A stretch of 64,000 bases of DNA from Ifrita kowaldi (taxonomy: Eukaryota; Chordata; Aves; Passeriformes; Cinclosomatidae): assembly GCA_013398055.1 (NCBI GenBank), contig VZRS01003931.1:31001-95000 (forward strand), in the 5' to 3' direction. This document shows, in pieces, positions 57,913 through 64,000 of this stretch (its first letter is position 1; each line of letters opens with the position of its first letter). The notes below the pieces were generated by a model, which was not told the DNA's origin, did not search any database, and saw only the letters and a list, made by a program, of their open reading frames with translations. Made by a program: the position numbers and the translations under genes.

Positions 57913-58779
57913 CTCCAGCATCCTTTCCACATGTTCTCTTCACTGGAGCCCAGCTTTGCTGTCTGGTTTAAGAGCATGAGGTGAGAGGGTTTCACAAGTG
58001 TGTGTGCCCTGCTGTGCCTTCGGGAGGTGTGGATCCTGTGGACCTTGCAGGACCAGCTCCTCATGGAATAAACATGTGCTTGGAAGAGTTTACACAGCAC
58101 CCTGCACTCATTTATTTAAAACCGCTCCAATTCAGGCTTCATAGGAGTAAATTTCTTTTGAAATGCAGAGCTTTGGAATTTCTCTGCATGACATGGCAGC
58201 AGTCAGGGTGCTCTGTGAGCTTTCCTCCCTCCTGGAAATGGGCACAGCCTTTCCAGCAGGAAGATTCCGTGGCGTTTGGAAGGGTGGAGCCTTGGAAAGT
58301 CAGTGACACTGCTCTACCTGCTCCTTTCAAGATTATCGGTTTGTTTGGAGTGCTTATGCAGGCAAAGTGCTGCAGTCCAAGGCTCAATTTACAGTAATTT
58401 GTTATGCCTGGAACGACAGCCTTCCTGGATACATGAAAAGGGAGCCTTTCAAACCCCGAGCTGAAAACTCTTTTTATCTGACTTCAGTGCTCCACAGCCA
58501 AGGAGTTTTAAAGGATGGGAAAAGCAACATCTAATCAGTGTTTAGAAAACCATGACAGTGTGTTCTATAAACTTGCAGCAATACAACCCCAATCTGCTCC
58601 ATTTCCACTTCCCCCCAGGGTGATTTTAATAGTCCTGAAGCTGGAACTATTATCTCAGCAAATACAGCAAGTGCAGGCAGACTTCTGCATCAGCTCATGC
58701 AGATTTCTTTCCTGAAAGGTTTTAAGTAGCTGTGGCTCGGCCTACTTGTTCTTTTTTTTTTTTTTTCCCTTTTTGTTTT
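57913..58779. other. Non-coding sequence, no gene recognised
   Basis: Single-copy DNA ending in a T-rich run (58752-58767) just before duplicate pair B. No exon recognised. Confidence 0.45.
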
Positions 58780-60025
58780 GATTTGTTTATTCACTCTTAA
58801 AACAACTCCTCAGCAGTGGGTTTAAGCAGCTCCTCTAATCTGGAGTGCTGCACGCTGGTGTCCCTTGGAACACAGTCCCTGAAAGCTGCTTCCCTGCTTT
58901 TTTAAATGCTAAATCTTCTCCTACTCTCATTTGTTAAAAGGAAACGGTCAAATGAGGTATTAGAGAGCAAAACTTCTGCACCAGGCATGTTCTGGACACT
59001 GAAATCCTTGAGGTATTTTGCCCTTTTTTTGCCTTTCTTTAAAGGGAAATGTCTTTTGCAGGCAGGTGCTCAGTGGGAAGCAGCTGGTTTCAGTCCAGGG
59101 GTTAGGATGGTTTGGAGTCCAAGGCAGAATATCCTCAGGGATTTTATTTCCTCAGGCTGTTACTCCAGTGGTGCTGCACAGCTTCTGGGTGTGCATCCAG
59201 CTGCAGTGAAAGGTTGGAGATACCCTGAGTTACGAGGCTTTAATTCCTTCATTTGAACTGAATTTGATTCATTGCAAAGAGAGAAATGTATAAAAATCGG
59301 GTGATGTGGAAATTAATACTTTGTACTGAGCTAAAAAAATAGTAATTATCCTTAAAGAAAGGCTGAATCTTCCAGATTTCATGGGCTGTGTGGAGAGGGC
59401 TTTAAATTAACTGATTGTTAAAAGTGAGCTAATGGAATTAATTAGTCCTGGGTGTGTTTTAGACAGGCCTAAAGCAGCTGAAGGGTGTAGGCAAGCATAG
59501 GGAACTACAGTTTCAAGAGGATACAATGAACAGATAGAAATTTTTCTGGAATTTTGGGGGACACATCCAGATTTTAAGAGTTCTCTTCTGGCAATCTGCC
59601 ACTGTCCACAATTGAACTGTAAATGGAGCATCTCTGGGGGTATATGTAATCTGTATCCATCTAAAGTGGTGGAGTGCCCCAAAATAAGCACAGCAAACTT
59701 AAAACAACAAAAAAATAAGATTGACTTCTTGTAGATTTTGGCAGGATCAGTATTGAAAAAAGACCAAACTGTAAGTTTGTAGTTGTATTTTTGAAAAGAT
59801 GAGAAGGACTTTACCATTTAATTCCTTTGTAGTTTAAGCAGCTGCTTCATCCCTGTTAAAAATAAATGAAAACTTCATGAAGCATTTGTCTGACAAGTGT
59901 TTCTAAATTTCTGTGTCTGCCAATGACACCAAAGAAATCTGGAGTATTTTTTTGTCATTATATTGAGCTGCTGATGATTATGGGTTGGTTCTAAACCCAT
60001 TGGCAGTTCAAACCTGTGTAATTAG
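58780..60025. repeat. False-duplication pair B, copy 1
   Basis: 1246 bases repeated at 60027-61272 after a single N, with the same length and only a few single-base differences (for example GCACGCTGG/GCATGCTGG, GAGATACC/GAGATGCC, CCTGTGTAAT/CCTGTATAAT). The frames 58906-59256 and 59407-59817 (minus) reappear 1247 bases later for this reason. No gene recognised. Confidence 0.93.
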
Positions 60026-60026
60026 N
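60026..60026. other. Single-N join between duplicate copies B
   Basis: One N separates the end of copy 1 from the restart of the same sequence in copy 2. Confidence 0.95.
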
Positions 60027-61272
60027 GATTTGTTTATTCACTCTTAAAACAACTCCTCAGCAGTGGGTTTAAGCAGCTCCTCTAATCTGGAGTGCTGCAT
60101 GCTGGTGTCCCTTGGAACACAGTCCCTGAAAGCTGCTTCCCTGCTTTTTTAAATGCTAAATCTTCTCCTACTCTCATTTGTTAAAAGGAAACGGTCAAAT
60201 GAGGTATTAGAGAGCAAAACTTCTGCACCAGGCATGTTCTGGACACTGAAATCCTTGAGGTATTTTGCCCTTTTTTTGCCTTTCTTTAAAGGGAAATGTC
60301 TTTTGCAGGCAGGTGCTCAGTGGGAAGCAGCTGGTTTCAGTCCAGGGGTTAGGATGGTTTGGAGTCCAAGGCAGAATATCCTCAGGGATTTTATTTCCTC
60401 AGGCTGTTACTCCAGTGGTGCTGCACAGCTTCTGGGTGTGCATCCAGCTGCAGTGAAAGGTTGGAGATGCCCTGAGTTACGAGGCTTTAATTCCTTCATT
60501 TGAACTGAATTTGATTCATTGCAAAGAGAGAAATGTATAAAAATCGGGTGATGTGGAAATTAATACTTTGTACTGAGCTAAAAAAATAGTAATTATCCTT
60601 AAAGAAAGGCTGAATCTTCCAGATTTCATGGGCTGTGTGGAGAGGGCTTTAAATTAACTGATTGTTAAAAGTGAGCTAATGGAATTAATTAGTCCTGGGT
60701 GTGTTTTAGACAGGCCTAAAGCAGCTGAAGGGTGTAGGCAAGCATAGGGAACTACAGTTTCAAGAGGATACAATGAACAGATAGAAATTTTTCTGGAATT
60801 TTGGGGGACACATCCAGATTTTAAGAGTTCTCTTCTGGCAATCTGCCACTGTCCACAATTGAACTGTAAATGGAGCATCTCTGGGGGTATATGTAATCTG
60901 TATCCATCTAAAGTGGTGGAGTGCCCCAAAATAAGCACAGCAAACTTAAAACAACAAAAAAATAAGATTGACTTCTTGTAGATTTTGGCAGGATCAGTAT
61001 TGAAAAAAGACCAAACTGTAAGTTTGTAGTTGTATTTTTGAAAAGATGAGAAGGACTTTACCATTTAATTCCTTTGTAGTTTAAGCAGCTGCTTCATCCC
61101 TGTTAAAAATAAATGAAAACTTCATGAAGCATTTGTCTGACAAGTGTTTCTAAATTTCTGTGTCTGCCAATGACACCAAAGAAATCTGGAGTATTTTTTT
61201 GTCATTATATTGAGCTGCTGATGATTATGGGTTGGTTCTAAACCCATTGGCAGTTCAAACCTGTATAATTAG
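60027..61272. repeat. False-duplication pair B, copy 2
   Basis: 1246-base second copy of 58780-60025. The unique sequence resumes at 61273. Confidence 0.93.
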
Positions 61273-61497
61273 AGCCCCTCAGAGCTTGTCAGAGGTAAAT
61301 GCCATGAACTCTGAGGGCAATGGGATCTCCCCACCCGTGACTCTTTCCCTGCTTTGTGGGTTTTTCCCTCATTTTCCAGCTCCAGTGCCCCTGTGCTCGC
61401 TGTTTGCTGAGCAGCAGCACAGCATTGACCTGATTATTTTGACAGTGAGGATCCTGAGCCAGAGCTGTGCAAATTTTGGTCTTTTTTTTCCCTGCAG

Positions 61498-61648
61498 CTG
61501 CAGCAGCAGCTGCTCCATGCTCAGAAGGTCTCCTCACACTCTTCTTTCTCTCTCCCCACACGTGCAGAGTTCCCTCCAGAGCAGCAGAAAGCAGATATTT
61601 GGGAATGGAAATGCGAATTCCATCCAAGTGGCAAAGTGTTAGTTCAGG
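61498..61648 (+). CDS. Exon-like segment of an unidentified gene (tentative)
   Basis: A strong acceptor (T-run, CCCTGCAG) is followed by an open frame beginning LQQQLLHAQKVSSH, then EFPPEQQKADIWEWKCEF and HPSGKVLVQ, ending at a GTAAAA donor (151 bases, phase 0 in, phase 1 out). The second half has a protein-like composition (Trp, Cys, charged residues) unlike the translated repeats nearby. I do not recognise the family and found no partner exon. The acceptor lies inside a CAG-rich run, which weakens it. A CpG island upstream at 52059 could be the promoter of such a gene. Confidence 0.25.
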
Positions 61649-62569
61649 GTAAAAAATTGGGTAGTCTGTAGTAACAGTCCACTAATTCTCAGCCAGGGTT
61701 TGTGGATCAGGATTTCACTGGAACTTAGTAAAACTCACGTGTCTGAAAAGGGAAAATGTTGTAACTTGAAGCAGGAACCACGAGGATGCTGGAAATGGGG
61801 AATTCTCAGCTGACAGCAGCTCCCTTTCTGAGCTGTGTGGTTGTTATTAATCACTCCCAGCTTTTGTTCATCCACAGCTTCACAAAAACTCTTCAACTTA
61901 TTCTAATTTCTACTATAAAGCTCATTAAATAGATTGTAGAGGAAACTGAGCCTCTTCTCTGATTGCTGTCAGATAAGTGAATGCAGCCTGTGAGCCTTTT
62001 GTCTGTAAGGATAATTACAAATCCAATAAGTTTAAGGTCATCAAGTATTGAAGCCCCTGGAAACTTGATACATTTCCAGTTTCTGAAATCAATTACATCT
62101 AGGCTATGCAAAATACTCATTTTCTTTGCAGGAATAGGATTTTTTTTTTGCTAAAAGGAGCTGATGGTGCCTAATTATCCTTCTCTGTGATCTCCTTTTG
62201 ATGCTGCAGTGAGTTACCACTGGCTAAGAAACAGAAGTCTACTACTGTTTATTCCACTTGCATGGTGCATTGAATTGGAAATAAATCTTTCAGACTTCTC
62301 TACTGAGCAAAAATCACTCAGAGCTTACAAGCTGGAAGAGTTGATAGATCTCTCTTCTGGTTTTAATGGGTTATTCAGTTAAAATTTCAGGAATACTGTG
62401 GGATCACTGCCTCAGTACTGCTTGGTTAGACAGCTCCCTCAGCTAAGGGGGTTGGAAACTGCTCTTTTCACATCCCTTTCTGCTTAAAAAAATTCAACAA
62501 AACTTGCCTTGGCTATTATTAGTTTTACCCAATCCTGTTTTCTCTAGATCTCATCCAGATCTGAGCATG
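61649..62569. other. Non-coding sequence, no gene recognised
   Basis: AT-rich single-copy DNA without recognised features. Confidence 0.45.
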
Positions 62570-62700
62570 GAATAGAATCCCAGAATCATTTAGGTTGGAA
62601 AAGACCTCCGGGATCATGGAGTCCAACCTGGCACCCCCCACCTTGTCACCAGCCCAGAGCACTGAGTGCCAATCTAGTCTTTTCTTAAATTTTTAAATCA
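62570..62700 (-). mobile_element. CR1 LINE 3' fragment
   Basis: GGAATAGAATCCCAGAATCA, TTTAGGTTGGAAAAGACCTC, GGAGTCCAACCTGGCACC and CCAGCCCAGAGCACTGAGTG are the reverse complement of an avian CR1 3' end. The copy fades near 62700. Confidence 0.85.
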
Positions 62701-64000
62701 AGGTATTGGTGTGATGTCCCTCACTGGGTTGGTACGAAAAAGTGAGGAAAACGTGAATATTAACAGTTCCCTGTGCTGTTGTTTGATACTTTAAAATTTG
62801 ATATATTAGATTTATTTAAGGGTGTTCTTTGTTTTTTTAGTGAGCACAAATGTTCTTGGATAAACCCTTCTTTTAATTAGCTGATATGCATAAAGTAAAT
62901 TGACTGCAGCTATGACAGGAAATATTTTATTGTTGGTTTTTTTTGGGTTTTCTTGGCCATTTTTAGCTGTGTGTATTCCTGCTAAGGTGGCCATAGTTCA
63001 GATGGGCCAGGCAGTTTTTCATTCTCCTGTTTGACTGATAATTCCAGAACTGAGGAAGCACAGCCAGTTCTGTGGGTGAGGGTTTGGGCAGAGCAGGGGA
63101 GCTCTGAGACAACACTTGAAGTCCCAGGAATTCCCAGAAAATTGAAAATCCTGCTTGCAAGTGCTGAAACTTCCACTGTCACCTGCCCCACCGATAGGGA
63201 AGTGCTAAATTCACATCTCATTATGTAAGTAAATCACTGTTACCACGTAGTTAAATTAGGGGGAAGTTTTCCTCCTTGGCTGATTGTGTGTTGTATAAAT
63301 CTGGGTTTATTCCTGCTCCCAGAGCTGAGTTTGATGCTCCTGAAGCAGAGCAGCAGAACAGTTCCTTGAGAGCATTTCCGTGGACCTCATAGAAGTCAAG
63401 GATGTGCTTCTGGGCTTGTTCAAATGGGTATTTATTTGCCTTCCACTAGCAGAAGTCAGTTCTAATCTCCTGCATTCATCTTTCTATTCAGCTGTATTTT
63501 AGTTTTTAGTGTTTGCTTTGCTGTTCTGTGCCAAGCAAACTTCATTGCTATGGACGAGGGATTTTTTTCATGGCATTTCTTGTTGCTCCCACAATCTGTG
63601 ACATAGTTGAGCAAAACCATGCTGATTTTCTTATGGTTTTAGATGTTCAAAGTACCACAAGATGCAGAACACTTTGGCTGTGGTACCACAAAGAGATACA
63701 TTTCTTAATTCCCCAAATAATAATACAAATTTCCATACTATGGACACTTGCCACTTGGGTTAGATTTTTAATTCTGGATAAGATGTGACTTTTGTGTTTC
63801 CAGAATGATGAAGTGTGGATTGTTTCTCATGAGCAAATATTTCTGTGAGCTGTGGCAGATGGAAAAACCTTTTAGCTGGGATGGGCAAAGGTGTGGAACA
63901 CCTTTCAGTGTGACCATAAACCCCTTCTTAGGCTCCATTGGACCAGATTTCATCTGCACTGGGTTAATTGGCTAATTGCTAATTGAGTTGCAGAGATCCC
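62701..64000. other. Non-coding sequence, no gene recognised
   Basis: AT-rich DNA with T-runs (near 62936-62945). No exon, RNA gene or named repeat seen. Confidence 0.45.

Noticed and set aside
57606..58100. 164-codon minus-strand Ser/His/Pro repeat frame
   Set aside because: Made by the 50/60-bp minisatellite, whose units happen to remain open in some frames.
58906..60503. Apparent gene duplication (identical 116-codon frames at 58906 and 60153, and 136-codon frames at 59407 and 60654)
   Set aside because: They belong to the false duplication joined by a single N, and the frames themselves have no recognised domain.

Overview
This is vertebrate genomic DNA, most likely from a bird. The evidence is the presence of many short, 5'-truncated CR1 LINE tails, the low overall repeat load, small introns bounded by GT-AG, and GC/CpG-rich islands in AT-rich single-copy DNA. 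No bacterial, viral or CRISPR feature was seen. The many short open frames are chance frames, apart from one split gene.

The only gene I can build with confidence lies on the minus strand at 37382-46063. It is a four-exon Ras-like small GTPase of the RASL11 family, closest in type to 'RASL11A-like'. All three introns have clean GT-AG borders and the reading phase is kept across each junction, giving 250 residues. The protein keeps G1, G4 and the RASL11-type C-terminal motif. The G3 motif reads DTPF instead of DTPG, and there is no CAAX prenylation box. A CpG-rich promoter region lies just above exon 1 (46064-46480), and a candidate polyadenylation signal lies below the stop (36927-36932).

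Layout. 1-1290 is unannotated single-copy sequence. 1300-2560 is a CpG island with GC-rich tandem repeats, probably the promoter of a gene I cannot resolve. 2600-36900 is a gene-poor stretch of about 34 kb with CR1 tails, a 48/54-bp minisatellite (17018-17425), small tandem repeats, and several patches that look like regulatory non-coding DNA, including a perfect inverted octamer pair at 20475-20498. 36900-46480 is the RASL11-like gene. 46480-50970 is unannotated. 50990-52420 holds CR1 pieces, a simple repeat, a 573-base assembly gap and a second CpG island. 52420-64000 has no certain gene, though one exon-like segment sits at 61498-61648.

Two segments of the last region (53744-54401 with 54403-55042, and 58780-60025 with 60027-61272) are near-identical head-to-tail copies joined by a single N. 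They are best read as two haplotypes of one locus wrongly placed in series by the assembler, not as real duplications.

I did not find a novel biological system. The most useful observations are the altered switch-II motif of the GTPase, the two assembly duplications, and the inverted octamer element.
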